A stretch of DNA of 64,000 nucleotides, taken from Spirometra erinaceieuropaei (Eukaryota; Platyhelminthes; Cestoda; Diphyllobothriidea; Diphyllobothriidae). A program made the position numbers and the translations under genes. The stretch is taken from contig CACRXP010000002.1 of the NCBI GenBank assembly GCA_902702965.1, forward strand, positions 3,024,506-3,088,505, written 5' to 3'. The notes below the pieces were generated by a model, which saw nothing but the letters and a program-made list of their open reading frames with translations, searched no databases and was not told the DNA's origin. This document shows, one piece after another, positions 1 through 10,653 of the stretch (the first letter of the stretch is position 1; every line of letters starts with the position of its first letter).

Positions 1-135
1 AAGGTAATACCGACAAAGACAAGGGAGACCGGAATGGCCATTTCTGGCTTATTAGCCGTCATCAGCCAGCCATACCCAACCCCAAGTGTGGATCACTTGA
101 GATTCGAACCCGGGATCTTTGGTCATGGAGTTGAA
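1..135 (-). mobile_element. SINE copy 1 (3' part), cut by the window start
   Basis: On the minus strand this reads a GGGTTCGAATCT B-box-like motif (about 108-120) followed by the family tail GGTTGGGTATG, GGCTGATGACGGCTAATAAG, AGAAATGGCCATTCC and TTTGTCGGTATTACC. The same tail is seen at 3.6, 3.9, 8.6, 14.9, 22.0 and 23.8 kb. No clear A box survives because Penelope-like coding sequence begins at about 123-140. The tail running to base 1 suggests the element ends at or just outside the window edge. Confidence 0.7.
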
Positions 136-542
136 CGCTCTATGGCCCGGTTGAGGGTGCCAATCGAGGACCAACTTTCCAGCATCGGTCTGGCCACTCT
201 GTCATTGACTCGACCGACCACCCGTGTTTTCTCGAAAGCGAAATTGTGGTTCCGTTCTAGAGTGTGGCCATACACCAACGACAGCTTATCCTTGCGGTTA
301 ATTGCAAGCTGATGCTCATGCAAGCTTGTGCCGAGGCGTTTCCCCGTTTCATTAACATACCTTGCATCACAATCTTGGCATGATATGCTGTAGACCACTG
401 CTGATTGTTCTGTCAGCTCGCCGTCTAGCGAGGGGGAGGCCAACGAGCACGCCGACGCGGCGGCAACCACGTCGGGCGTGAGGGGGACACAAGGTACGCC
501 ACTGCGCCGATGGCCGGGATCAGAGAGGCCACAATCGGCCAA
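123..542 (-). pseudogene. Penelope-like element remnant: GIY-YIG endonuclease domain
   Basis: The minus-strand frame encodes a GIY-YIG-type nuclease segment. It has VVYSISCQDCDARYVNETG at about residues 48-66, then KRLGTSLHEHQ and a C-terminal block RPMLESWSSIGTLNRAI. In Penelope-like retroelements this domain follows the reverse transcriptase and nicks target DNA. The usual YVGETGR box is YVNETGK here, so the central glycine is lost. No reverse transcriptase is visible upstream (above 545). The frame ends where SINE copy 1 begins. I read this as a decayed 5'-truncated copy, not a host gene. Two further Penelope-like copies, at 16 and 20 kb, carry a different subfamily sequence. Confidence 0.7.
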
Positions 543-773
543 CAGAAAACAGGCTAACCATTGTGCGTGCGCTGGGCACGGTTATAATACGAGGCAGGCG
601 GCAAGGCTGAACAAATCAAGGCCAGCAGGAAACGCCAGCGACTGACTCTGATGATGAAAACGAGAGTTTTTCCGAAACGTCAGTTTGAATTCAATCTGGT
701 CCATGAAATCGCCTTCTCTTCTTCGTCTTCCTCGGGGATGATAAACACGATGTATATACATATGTATATTCAA

Positions 774-1127
774 TCAGGAATGAACGCACACCGATCTATG
801 GGCTTCACGAAGCAAAAAAGCTCCGTATGGGTGGCTAAGGTCACGAAAAGGCAACCAATTACCAGGCCGAAGTCGGCCAAGTCCTAATAGCAGCAAGGAG
901 GGACGACAGAGAATGCGAGTAGATTGATACAGTACTGTTTCGGGCTTATTTTGCCTTCATTCAGCCATTCATAACCCTGACCACCAGCAGCTGGGACCAG
1001 AAACATAAACATGCGCAAAGACGCACCTGGCGCAGTTGGTCCACCACTGAGGCCTACCAGATGGGTCATAAGCACTTCATCGAACCGAAGTTCATCAGTG
1101 CCTCGCCACCTGTCATTCTCTGTCGCT
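774..1127. repeat. R3 repeat, copy 1
   Basis: This unit begins with AATCAGGAATGAACGCACAC (774 on) next to a TATACA-rich stretch, passes through GGCTTCACGAAGC and ends near 1127. Its second part (about 888-1127) is bounded inside by CGACAGAGAATG (904-915) and the inverse CATTCTCTGTCG (1114-1125). Related copies lie at 6395-6620 (same order) and 24679-25026 (second part inverted). No protein family is recognised. The structure fits a non-LTR retroelement or SINE whose 3' end is the left end. Confidence 0.65.
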
Positions 1128-1157
1128 GCAGATGGGGTATTTATTTAATCAGGAATT

Positions 1158-1853
1158 CATTATTTTACTCATTTGATGGCAAATAACGTCTTCTACAAAT
1201 TTTACACTTGAAAAATCGTATAATTCCCTCCTCAGAAACTTTTCCATTTCCCGAATAATTTTAAACCCGACCTGCCGATACATTTGCATTCAGGGTTTCC
1301 ACACTACAAACCATGTATTTTATGCGTACGGAAAACCATGCATTTCTCTACGGTAATAATAGGAGACAATATGGAGTTCATAAAATTTGGCGGTGGATTT
1401 TAGCCATATTGTAAACTTCACAAGCAACATTAGTAAATGCGGAGGCACGATGTTTTATGAACGGGCGTTTCATGCTATTAAAAAATCTCATGATTAGAAA
1501 CCTTTCGAAAACCGAATTATATCCCTTCTTCAAGTATAAAATTGGGAGAAGACGTAATTTCCCATCAAATGAGTAAAAGAATGAATACTTTTATGCACGT
1601 TTTCTATGAAATATAATTGAATTTTTGACGACATCGAAAATCAAGGTAGAAAATTCCTGCTACTTAAGTAGCCGTTTTTGCAGAGCGTGGTTTTTGCATG
1701 GGACCGTAAAGAAGTTCGTTCGAAAGCCGGCCTCCCGAGGTGTCTGAATTATTATAGAATCATGTTGCTCGATGGTTTATTTTAAAACGCTACTTAAGTA
1801 ATCTTTTCGGAGAGAAAACGCATTTCAGAATTTCGGTTAACATGAGTTAGCAC
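1158..1853. mobile_element. FB long inverted-repeat element, copy 1 (left end lost)
   Basis: The right arm is complete: GCTACTTAAGTAGCC at about 1658-1672, then AAAACGCATTTCAGAATTTC and the end motif CATGAGTTAGCAC near 1853. The left arm keeps only its inner part (about 1160-1260, e.g. ACTCATTTGATGGCAAATAA). This is the same family as 25.6-26.5 kb, where both arms are present. Confidence 0.6.
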
Positions 1854-1929
1854 ACCTCCTCTAGGTCCCTTTTATGTGTGCCACAACATGAATGGTCTGT
1901 TCCAACTCTACGAAGAAGGTTAAACGGTT

Positions 1930-2085
1930 GGACACGGGGATAAGGATCCCCGTACTACAGACGACCTTGCGTCAAATTCCAGGGGGTATCTGCTCCTGTG
2001 TCCCAAATAAAACCCTGATCGTAACCCCCCCCATACACCGGAATTTAGAGCAAGGCCACCTGTAATACGGTGTCCAGATACCAGA
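1930..2085. repeat. Foldback unit with CCCTAA-like core, copy T1
   Basis: Inverted arms CCTTGCGTCAAATTCC (1965-1980) and GGAATTTAGAGCAAGG (2040-2055) enclose a core with AAAACCCTGATCGTAACCC. This is a degenerate relative of the units at 39.1, 40.5 and 40.8 kb, whose cores are better CCCTAA-like repeats. Confidence 0.55.
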
Positions 2086-3548
2086 GCCATACCGGCTGAA
2101 CAAAAAGAAATTCACTGGGGCGGAGACAGAGTGAGGAGTCTTGTCTGGTTTGACCAGCCAATCAAAGCAGTAACTACGCCGGAATTACGTCCATCGACAG
2201 GGTTACGGGACGCAACTCGGCTGATGGACGTAATCCAACCAATCCGATCGGATACATTTACACGAAGTAAAGAGATGCATTCATTAGAAGCATGACTCCA
2301 AACAACACAGAAATAGCGACCCATTTGACACAAAGAAGGGAACTGCTTACAATCTCGACGGTTTCTAAAAGAAGGCAATCGCTTAAGGGGTACGCGTATT
2401 TCTTTAAAACGGACAGCAGTGATTATTGTCCCATAAAAATAGTAAAGGGCAGCTTAAGCAATCTCTGTAAAACATCAGTTAAAACACAAATCAATGCTTC
2501 GGCGAGAACGGCTGGTTTATACCCAATTCCCTCACCGTATCGGGTCTCTGCGCCCTTGGAAACGACCGGAGACCTGTCGTCCGCCCAATAAAAAATGACG
2601 CGTATGCAAGCATTTCGGCTGACGCAAAGTCTCTTGTGCCAACTTCGTTACTATGCCGATAGGGGGGGAGGGGGGGGGGGGAACAATTTTCAAGCTCATG
2701 CACTGGGTCTGCCAAACAGACGGCGGTCTGAAAAGCAAAGTAGATTCCTAGGAGCACAATTCAGGCAGTGAAGTTCCTTCTAGCGAAGCGTAAGCAGCCC
2801 TCTCTCTCTTGGGACACACAAACGTTGTTGGCGTGGCACAGGAATAATTCTATGCCCAACAGGGAGGAGGTACACTATGCTAATAGAGATCAACAAACCG
2901 GCATGCACGTGGGTATCTAGCCGTTAAGGGGCAGGGAGACAAGAAAGACTCGCGTAAACTGCCCGCACCGACCGGAACACTGAATCCCTCCCTAGGCGAC
3001 GCAAGAAACCCAAATTAAGCCTATGTGGTCCCACTGATAAAACGGAAAACAAACAGGCCAGCAATCCTTAAACCTACCCCTGATCACTGACATTGGCGTT
3101 AGACTAGCATAAACGTTAGCTTTGTAAATAGGTTAAGCGTGAGGCTCAGGGAATGGATCAGTCTCAGTGTTAATATTACCGTTAGTTGTGTTCTCCTTAC
3201 CACATAACGCCTTTCGCAATCTGCCATAAGGCAAACCAAACGAAACATACCCAAATAAAATAAGTAGCAAAGTTATTGGTATAACACCTAGGTGGAGCCA
3301 CATACGATACCACCGCTTTAATCTCTGTTGGAGAAAATATTTACGTCTCCGGCGTCGAAAACCTGTAGAACTGAAACCTTGTGCTTTGAAACTCAGAATA
3401 GTCTTAGTCAGCACGTTTTTTACTCCACCTGTAATTACTAAAGGTATTCTTCAAATGTGAAATGGTGAGCTAACAAGAGCAATGAGCTGTATCATGGGTG
3501 TCATGTGAGTCGTCTGCAGAATGCTTTAATGTGCGGAAAGAGAAAAGC
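2086..3548. other. Unassigned stretch
   Basis: I see no gene here. The stretch contains a G-rich run at 2662-2681 and several short open frames (the longest about 99 codons) without recognisable motifs. A short minus-strand frame at 3133-3414 has a hydrophobic stretch (ITLLLILFGYVSF) but no family resemblance or splice context that I can support. Confidence 0.5.
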
Positions 3549-3685
3549 CGAGAAAAACAAAGAAGACTGCAATGGTCATTGCTGGCCCATTAGACGTCGT
3601 CAGCCGGCCTTACGCGAAACAGGATTTCCGAGGCATCGGAGTCTCAAACCCATTCTTTTCGATCCTGGAGTCCAACGCACCACAA
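3549..3685 (-). mobile_element. SINE copy 2, strongly diverged
   Basis: The minus strand shows a decayed family tail (GACGACGTCTAATGGGCCAG, GCAATGACCATTGCAG, then a TTTGTTTTTCTCG end). It lies head-to-head with SINE copy 3, which starts about 50 bp away on the other strand. Confidence 0.5.
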
Positions 3686-3733
3686 ACAGAGCCACGTGTT
3701 CCAAGGCACACCGGGACGAGCACGTCCCGTAGC

Positions 3734-3960
3734 CTGATTGGTGAGCGCTCTTCCTCTACTTTAGTCAACATTCTTCTCGATCACAACTGACAGGACAGCG
3801 AGCCAATAGCTCAGTAGAACAGGGTTGGACTTGAAGACGTTCGATGAGTAAAGAACGCCGGCTGGAGACGCAGGTGCCGCAAACCTGGGTTTTGGCATGA
3901 CTGGCTGATGACAGCTAGTAAGCCAGAAGTGGCCATTCCAATCCCTCATGTGTCTCCTTT
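3734..3960 (+). mobile_element. SINE copy 3
   Basis: The order is: head TGGTGAGCGCTC; body TCACAACTGACAGGACAGCG; an A-box-like AGCTCAGTAGAACAGGGTTGG (about 3808-3828); a weak B box; then the tail TTTTGGCATGACTGGCTGATG, CAGCTAGTAAGCCAGAAGTGG and a CTCATGTGTCTCC end. The head and body match copies at 8.8 and 14.8 kb, so the family is longer than its tRNA-like part. Confidence 0.65.
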
Positions 3961-4460
3961 CAGCACATACTCATAGTGACTATGCGACTGTCTGTGAGGG
4001 GCCCTTGAATGAGCCCAAGGGGATGACCATGTCTCATACCCAGATGGGCAAACGCCCCTCTACCGTGTCTTGAGATCTACAAAGTGAATCTGTGGCGTAC
4101 TTGTGGTAAGAAAATGTGGCACAGAGGTACATAAGCAGAGGCAGCAAAGAAGGTCTCCAAGTAAACAGGACAATAACCCTTATCAGCTGATACACAAAAA
4201 TATTTCAGCGTCAGTCAGGAAGTACAGGGGCGTGGAAGTCTGTTTGCTTTGTCTCCAAGTTCTTTACGACGGAAAACTTATTTGAAGGCGTTCTTATGCA
4301 AGCACACATTAGGAATGATTTTAATGTCACCTCACGAACACGGTCCGAGGAAAAGACCAATCTACAAAGACTTTCAAGAGCTGTCTCCATATGTTAATTT
4401 TGACAGCCATCCGCGCGATTATACGGAGTCAACTAGCATTCATGCGAAACAGAACATAGC
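3961..4460. other. Unassigned stretch
   Basis: No recognisable gene. Two overlapping open frames (4103-4285 and 4249-4494, plus strand) have no motifs I can name and are probably chance. Confidence 0.5.
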
Positions 4461-4461
4461 C

Positions 4462-4800
4462 GATACAAGCGAAGATCCGAGTTCTAGGAACTAGTTGATC
4501 AGAAGAAGAAGAAGAAGCGATCGCTGACGTTTCGGATTCTCACTTGAATCCATCATCAGAGACAGTGGCAGAAAAGGGTGACTCGTGCACAGGAAGTTGT
4601 AGTATTTATAGGATGCAGTCACTATGCTACCGCACACATATAGCAAATAACCGCGCTCCACTTCATCAAGGATTGTTGCCCGCTGGTGCGCTAATTGCTT
4701 GATGGCCGGCATGCAAGTTGTTAATTGCCGAAATGTCATCACCCGAGTTGGATGCTGGCGTGATGATTGCTCGGCCATCTGGCTCAGCAGCTTGCGTGCG
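4462..4800 (-). mobile_element. Penelope-like element 3' end (terminal repeat only)
   Basis: The block contains an AAG repeat (about 4501-4517), GCGATCGCTGACGTTTCGGA, CATCATCAGAGACAGTGGCAG and GGATGCAGTCACTATGCTAC. The same order follows the GIY-YIG coding remnants at 15.7-15.9 and 19.7-19.9 kb, so this is their shared 3' terminal region with no coding sequence left. The minus-strand open frame 4491-4778 is not a real gene: it translates this terminal repeat. Confidence 0.6.
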
Positions 4801-5383
4801 TGGCGTGGTTCCCACTACACATGCACAAGTCTGTAAAAAGAGGGCTCGGATGCCACGCGGCCAAGAATTTCATTAAGGCTACATTTCTAAAGAGCCACTG
4901 CAGCCTAACCACTCACCATCCCCAGACCAGTGGCAAGTAGCAAACCCACGCTAGCTGCTCTTTTTACTAGCCCGCTATGTGTCATGTCCCCAAAAAGGCG
5001 AGGATTGCACCATAATGTTAACAGGCCTGTGAGGAAGACTCACCGACGAATTGGGCACGTGTTTCCATAAGAAGCCAATCCGTGGGGTCGGGGCAGATTG
5101 ATGGATTGTGGAACCATATGCTCTGACTGAGTGTAACCATAAAGTAGACGGGGCGCGGCTCTGTGACATTAACCCAAAGAAGCAGAGCGTCCGAGAAGTA
5201 CGCGAGCATCGCGTTTCGATAACGCGAAAAATCTGCAGGGCAGGCTAGAAGAAGATAAAGAAAGGAGGATGAGACAAGGAAGAATCTGAACTCGATCATC
5301 TACGCCTTACACACACAAACTTAAGAACATAGACGTAAAACCAGAGCTCTATGCTTCCATGGTAGTTCGCAGGGCCACACATA
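4801..5383. other. Unassigned stretch
   Basis: No recognisable gene or repeat. Minus-strand open frames here (up to 93 codons) show no conserved motif. Confidence 0.5.
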
Positions 5384-6324
5384 TACAGTGCGTGACCGAT
5401 CTGATGAAATGTTGGCCGAAATTCTGGAATGCGTTTTCGGTTAGGAGGGACTGTAAGGTTGCTTATCGAGCGACCGAATCCCATAGTATTTCGGACTTGC
5501 CAGGATGTCGGCTTTTGAATGCACTTCTTTTTGGCTTCCTATAGAAGTCAGACTTGCTAAAATGACTACTTGAGTAGCATGTATTTTTAACATTGATTTT
5601 CGATGGTTTTATAAATTTAAATATTTTGTTATGAAAAACATGCACAAACACGCTTTCTTTCACTTGGTTGGTAGAAATAACATCGCCTTTATATTTTGTA
5701 CCTGAAGAGGGCCTATATTTAAGTTTTAAAAAAGTTTTTAATGTTGAGATTTGTAAGACCGTGCGACGTCCACATATACGGCGTCGCACATCTCCGTTTA
5801 CCAGTGCTTCTCGTGAAACGTGCAACATAGTCCACATCGATTGTCAAATTTTATGAACTCAACATGGTAGCTCCTTAAAGGCATAAAAGAGTATGTGATT
5901 TTTCTCATGCGGAAAGCATGTACCTTATAGATTGGAATCACTAAATGGTAGTGCAACGGCTGATCTGCCCAAAATTAGTCGGGAATTCGGGAACTTTTTC
6001 AGAACCTAAATCTACGCTTTCTTAGGGTATAACATATAAAGACAATGTTATTTATACCAAAATGTGAAATGAAGAGCGTTTTTGTGCATGTTTTTCATAA
6101 CGAAATATTCGAATTTATAAAACCATCAAAAACCAATGTGAAAAACACATGCTACTCAAGTAGTCATTTTTTTTAACAAGTCTGGCTTCTATAGGAGGCC
6201 AAAAAGAAGTGCATTCAAAAGCTGGCATCTTGGCAAGTCCGAAATACTATGGGATCCTTCCTAACAGAAAACGCATTTAAGAATTTCGGCCAACATTTCA
6301 TTAGATCGGTCACGCATACATGTA
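5384..6324. mobile_element. FB long inverted-repeat element, copy 2
   Basis: Complete copy of about 940 bp. The left end TACAGTGCGTGACCGATCTG (5384 on) is matched inversely by AGATCGGTCACGCATACATG at 6303-6322. The arms run inward through CTACTTGAGTAGCATG (about 5564) and its inverse CATGCTACTCAAGTAG (about 6148). No coding capacity is visible; the open frames within are arm sequence. The TA-CAGT terminus resembles Tc1/mariner-type ends. Confidence 0.75.
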
Positions 6325-6394
6325 TCGGAAGGTTGGCAGTTCATGAACTAAAAGTGGAAGTCAAACACGTTGTCTCAGAGAACGTTATATACGT

Positions 6395-6620
6395 ATATAT
6401 TCAGTTAGGAGTAGGCGTACACCGATCTATTGGCTTCCCGAGGCTACCAAACCCTGTATGAGTGGTAAAGGTCACAAATAGGCAATCAACTATCAGGTAG
6501 AGGTCGACTAAGTTACAACGGCAGAAAGGGGGGATGAAGGAGGATTCGGGCAGACTGATACAGCACTGTTTCGGCCTTATTCTGCCTTCATTCAGCTAAT
6601 CATAACCTGCCCAACAGCTG
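6395..6620. repeat. R3 repeat, copy 2
   Basis: Begins ATTCAGTTAGGAGTAGGCG next to TATACGTATATA and continues in the same order as copy 1 (CACCGATCTATTGGCTTC, CTGATACAGCACTGTTTCGG, TCTGCCTTCATTCAGC) to about 6620. More diverged than the other two copies. It directly follows FB copy 2. Confidence 0.6.
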
Positions 6621-7039
6621 CCGCACTTCTCCCCAGCCGCCAGGCTTTCCAAGAGGTACTTCTATCAAATGCCATGAAGGCTGCAACGGTGCACAGAAAG
6701 GGGCTTCATCTGTCGAGGAAATTGCCGACGTAGGATCGATCAGACGACAAGTATCCGGGAGTTTGTCTACCTCGGAAAAACGCGCCTTAGGCTCCGTGCC
6801 GGAATTCAGAAAAAGGCAGGACAGGAGCCGTAGTTTGAAAGCCCGAACAGTTACTAATTATACAGTAGGTTGCCTATCTCACAAAATATGTCTAAAAAAA
6901 GTCACAAGCAATCTGAAGCCAGTCCGAACCAACCAACTAAAACACCCAACTAATAAAGAACGACCTGTAGTTAGTTGGAAACACAAAATGTACAATTTGT
7001 TTAACTAGAAAGAACAATTTTCTTAAGAAAAGCGAGATC
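6621..7039. other. Unassigned stretch
   Basis: Nothing recognisable. The short plus-strand frame 6763-7008 is basic and lacks motifs. Confidence 0.5.
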
Positions 7040-7137
7040 TCTTTTGGCTCGTCGACCTTGGTGGGGTTCAGACCCACGAAAGCGAGAGGGTGTTGAGTAC
7101 AGCCAACGCTCTAACTACCTGAGCTACGAGACCCCAC
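7040..7137 (-). mobile_element. tRNA-like sequence (SINE head or tRNA pseudogene)
   Basis: On the minus strand GGGGTCTCGTAGCTCAGGTA followed by GTTAGAGCG is a good tRNA acceptor/D-arm start with A box (7110-7128). Then come GTTGGCTGTACTCAAC and a T-arm-like GTGGGTCTGAACCCCAC (7061-7077). The T loop departs from TTCGA, the anticodon arm is imperfect, and bases after the T arm do not pair with the 5' GGGGTCT. A functional tRNA is therefore unlikely. It does not carry the tail of the common SINE family in this window. Confidence 0.55.
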
Positions 7138-7301
7138 CGGGAGTCGTGAGTTTAATCACATCTGGGTCAACTTACCCGCCCAGCCTAGTATAACGTAAGG
7201 AATCCACCAAATCCGATACAGTAAGCTGACTGACTAAGCAGGATTTCCTCAGGAGCCTACCTAGAATCCACCAGATGACTACCAGGCTCACGTAATTCAT
7301 A

Positions 7302-7418
7302 GATGTTTTGGCAGATTTTGAATAATTTCTCTTGACCCAACTGTGGGCTTGAATTCCACAGAGGTCGCCGAGTTTTTCACAGTTGGGTCAAAAAAATCCA
7401 AAATCTGCCAAAAACACC
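7302..7418. repeat. Two-step hairpin
   Basis: GATGTTTTGGCAGATTTTG (7302-7320) pairs with CAAAATCTGCCAAAAACACC (about 7399-7418). After an A/T-rich internal loop, TGACCCAACTGTG (7333-7345) pairs perfectly with CACAGTTGGGTCA (7378-7390). The loop is about 32 nt. It could be a small palindromic transposon or the core of a larger one. Confidence 0.7.
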
Positions 7419-8585
7419 TATTAAACGCAGAAATGTCAAAAACACGAACATTTGTGCCACATGAATAGCCCTAAATTTTAGGAGTACATAATGCTTGTCC
7501 ATGGAAACAACTGACTAAATATAGCGGCGTAAACACAGAAACGCTTAAAAAACCATCTATTTTTTTACGTACATTTTAACTAAATATCCCCCAAGACTTA
7601 GTGCCATATGAAGTCTGACACGAAGTCAAGTGCGTAATATCTGGTTATATGCTTCATGATCTTGTTGTGCAAAATCCGTATACTTTTCATTCTTTACATT
7701 CTTCGAGATGCGGTTAATTTAGGCAGAATTTCGTTTGAGAACGCCGGTAAAGACGTCACAGAAATAAAGGTTTCCATAAGGTTACATGTCAACATGCCAG
7801 TCAATGACCATTAAATTTGGATATAATTGACAAATGTAATTACAACCGTACCCTTTTGTGCATATTAAGAGGATGTTTCTTCCGTCAATTTTATAAGCCG
7901 TTTTTGTCGACAGTGGTGTCCGTGGAGTTCTAAAGTCTCCCTGGGATGTCAGTGAATACATTAATATTTTCGGTGCTTTCAATCGATTGGCCATAAAGAT
8001 CGGTTCTGTGCTATTTATTTACCAAATCCCTCAAAAAACATCTATTGAAGTAGTTCACTTGGGCGTAATTTCTTATGCAGACAGACACCCAAGCATGAAA
8101 CCGCGTTATTGAAAAAAGGATGCAACAACAAAAGTCACAGACAATTATGCCTTCGGTCAATTAAAAAAACTTTCTCTACTAACTTGGTACTGTACTCTGT
8201 TGACGGATGCCCACGTATTTGGTAAAGCCAAAAAATTTGCACTTTTGGCCAGGTTCTCACTTCCCTGGAAAATGCTGATAATTGTTTTTGGACCCAATAG
8301 GAGAACTTACTATTCTCTTTTTATTTCAGTCATTTTTGCTATCTCTACTGAATTTTTGGTACTGTTCTATGATAGGGAATGCACAGAAGAGTGGAGATAT
8401 AAATACTGACATGGTGTTAATTCCGTTCCGTTTTTAAATTACGTATAGGTAGGAACTAGACAGCACGCAACGTATCCTTGCATGTGTTTTGGTGAGCGAT
8501 CATGTTCAAACCGGAGTGCCGCTGTGGGAATGATGTTGATGTCGGCAATACCTCCTGTCACTCATTCAACAATTTGAGAACTATC
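7419..8585. other. Unassigned A/T-rich stretch
   Basis: No recognisable coding sequence. Open frames at 7782-7994 (minus) and 8200-8409 (plus) lack family motifs. Confidence 0.5.
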
Positions 8586-8589
8586 AAGC

Positions 8590-8722
8590 CGACAAAAATA
8601 ACGGAGACTGGAATGACCATTTCTGGCTTATTAGCCGTCGTCAGCCAGTCATACCTAACCCCGAAGTGTGGAACACATGCGGAGCGATCTCGCGACCTGT
8701 TGGATAAAATTCGAACGCTCCT
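8590..8722 (-). mobile_element. SINE copy 4
   Basis: The minus strand carries the family tail in order: CACACTTCGGGGTTAGGTAT, GACTGGCTGACGACGGCTAA, AAGCCAGAAATGGTCATTCC and TTTGTCGGC. The tRNA-like head is broken off near 8720. It faces copy 5 head to head. Confidence 0.75.
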
Positions 8723-8810
8723 AATGTTACTCTGCCCATAGTACGCGCCGCTGTGCGGCTACTGGTTGGGCTCGAGAGAGAGAGCGCCCGTAAGGCACAA
8801 CGCGACGAGT

Positions 8811-8984
8811 GGGTTCCGTAAGAACGATCGGTGAGCGCCCACTACCATTGTATATTCCCGATCGAAACCGACAGGGCAACGGGCTCGTGGCCCAGTGGTT
8901 AGAGGCGTGGACTTCTAACAAACAGGTCGCGAGTTCGAGCCTCGGGTGTTCCACACTTCGCGGTTGGGTATGACTGGCTGTTCA
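8811..8984 (+). mobile_element. SINE copy 5 with tRNA-like promoter boxes
   Basis: This is the clearest tRNA-derived head in the window: A box TGGCCCAGTGGTTAGAGG (8888-8905) and B box GAGTTCGAGCCTC (8931-8943), a normal tRNA spacing. Upstream is the family leader TTCCGTAAGAACGATCGGTG and GACAGGGCAACGGGCTCG. The tail GGTTGGGTATGACTGGCTG stops abruptly at about 8980, so the 3' end is truncated. SINEs of this type are transcribed by RNA polymerase III and moved by a partner LINE; the partner is not identified here. Confidence 0.8.
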
Positions 8985-9824
8985 CGAGATTTCTTCCTCC
9001 TAAACTGATTATTGCTATTATTTCCCTGCAGATGTCAGAGTTGCGACAGCCAGGCATAGCTTTTGACGGTGCTGCATACAAGTTACAAAAAACCCCCCAG
9101 CGTACAGGTTTAGTCTGGTTATATTCAAATGACCCCAGAGCAGGGAGCACTTCGAAGCAGTGCGCACCCATTGCCTGTAAAATGGGGCGGACAAAAGGCG
9201 GATGAGTGGCGCTGTTAGAACAAAGCATCAGACCTACAGGGCGGAGTACGTAGACGCATCCATGCGTGCAGGCGACCAGAAGAGTTGGACTCTAGGCCGA
9301 GAAGGAGAGCTGGTTCACAGAAGCGCACTTCCATGGGCGAGTTGGCGGCAAAACCACGCAGCAGTCGAATCCGTTCCTTCTGCACGTCCGCCAATTTAGC
9401 CCTGAGAAAGTACGGAAAAAGGTGAAGAGTGGGGGGCAGCTAGAAAAAAGACGAGCAACCAAACGTGCGATTACGTGCCCAGGGTTCGCAGACCTTCGAT
9501 GATGCGCCTATGTCTAGGAGTAAAACGCTGGATAAATAGACTATTTTACCCATTAAGAAGTCTGCTTTCAGACTCTTTTCTACATCTAGTTTCAGCACTT
9601 TTTCCTAAAGCAATAGTAGCGGAAGGAGAAGAATTTTACGGTTGTTGAACAGTCAAAAGCAGCCAAGCAGCCAGATGTGCAGGGTTGAGCTGTGGACAAA
9701 TGGGTCGTAGTCCCATGACTAAACTGGTAAGTGACGATAAGCACGCGCCCTTGTAAAAGATCTTGCTGGCATTGTCTTGGGCGCTGCACGTACTTGCAGA
9801 GGACGATCTGAGAAAATAACTTCT
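8985..9824. other. Unassigned stretch
   Basis: No supported gene. Open frames at 8899-9228 (minus, mostly SINE-derived) and 9202-9399 (plus) have no recognisable motif. Confidence 0.45.
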
Positions 9825-10200
9825 AGTAAAGTTTCCTTGTCAAAGTCGGTCGGATGCGGATTGGTAGCCCCGCCTGAAGTAAACAAACCGCAGTCACCTC
9901 TAATACGGGACCGGTGGTAATGTGGGTTTTTACAGGTGGAGCCGGGGAACGCACAGGCGACGAGGTCAAGCAGTTGCAAGCAAAAAAAGCTATTGAGAGT
10001 GCGTGGTTGTACCTTAAATGGTTGAGAAATAGTCGCGCTAACTCCTAACCCCAGCGTCTAACTATAACCCCCTAATCCTAAACCCCAAGCGCTAACCCTA
10101 ACCCTTAACCCTAACCCCAACAGTATTGTGTGCATCAGGTGGGGCCACCAAACCATATTTTACCCCAAAGTCTGCTTCAATGCAGTCTGCAGGTTTAAAC
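9825..10200. repeat. R5 repeat, copy 1, with internal CCCTAA-like array
   Basis: It shares GGTAGCCCCGCCTGAAGTAA, CACCTCTAATACGGGACCGG and the segment GTATTGTGTGCATCAGGTGG with the copy at 24.4 kb. Between them, 10030-10125 is a degenerate CCCTAA-type array (e.g. CTAACCCTAACCCTTAACCC). The array is internal, short and impure, so it is not a chromosome end. Confidence 0.65.
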
Positions 10201-10653
10201 TATTTTAGGCCTACGTATCTGTGAGCTCGCTTTGAACACTTATCAGGCGAATGAATCAAATCACAGCAATCAAATTACGGGACACGGAGAACTCCAGTTA
10301 TTCGGTCGACATTGAATCAAACCCTTTTGAAGTAGTTAAGCAACTGGTTCGATTATCGGAAATCCCGATAGCGGACCACTGCCTAAGGAATTTATCTGCC
10401 TTCTGTGGCACTTTGAGCGGCGCTTCTCACACTCGCAGTTTCTCAAGGCGCCTGTCTGGGGTGATTAGCGTTGGACTGTTGGCAGTAAGGGAACGTTTTT
10501 GGCCGAATCTCTACGCTGCATTCTGGCTGCTTGCGAGCGAGTGGCAAAACACTCGTGCAGAAGGTAGCTGAAAACTACCACCAGCGCCGGCATCCTTCAA
10601 GCACACTTACTTAGTCTCATGCGCTGAGATGCTAGTCAGAAGCCTATGAAGAC
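10201..10653. other. Unassigned stretch
   Basis: A plus-strand open frame of 106 codons (10251-10571) is present but has no motif I recognise. I do not claim a gene. Confidence 0.4.

Noticed and set aside
2662..2681. G-runs here and at 20.79, 29.81 and 47.08 kb as regulatory quadruplexes
   Set aside because: Simple homopolymer-like runs at scattered places, no promoter or gene context; may include sequencing artefacts.
8727..9228. Overlapping minus-strand frames as genes
   Set aside because: Their protein-like ends (PEARTRDL type) are translated SINE tRNA-like sequence, also seen at 14.9 kb.
10030..10125. Possible chromosome end (CCCTAA repeats)
   Set aside because: Short, impure, internal to a repeat also found at 24.6 kb, and followed by tens of kb of sequence.
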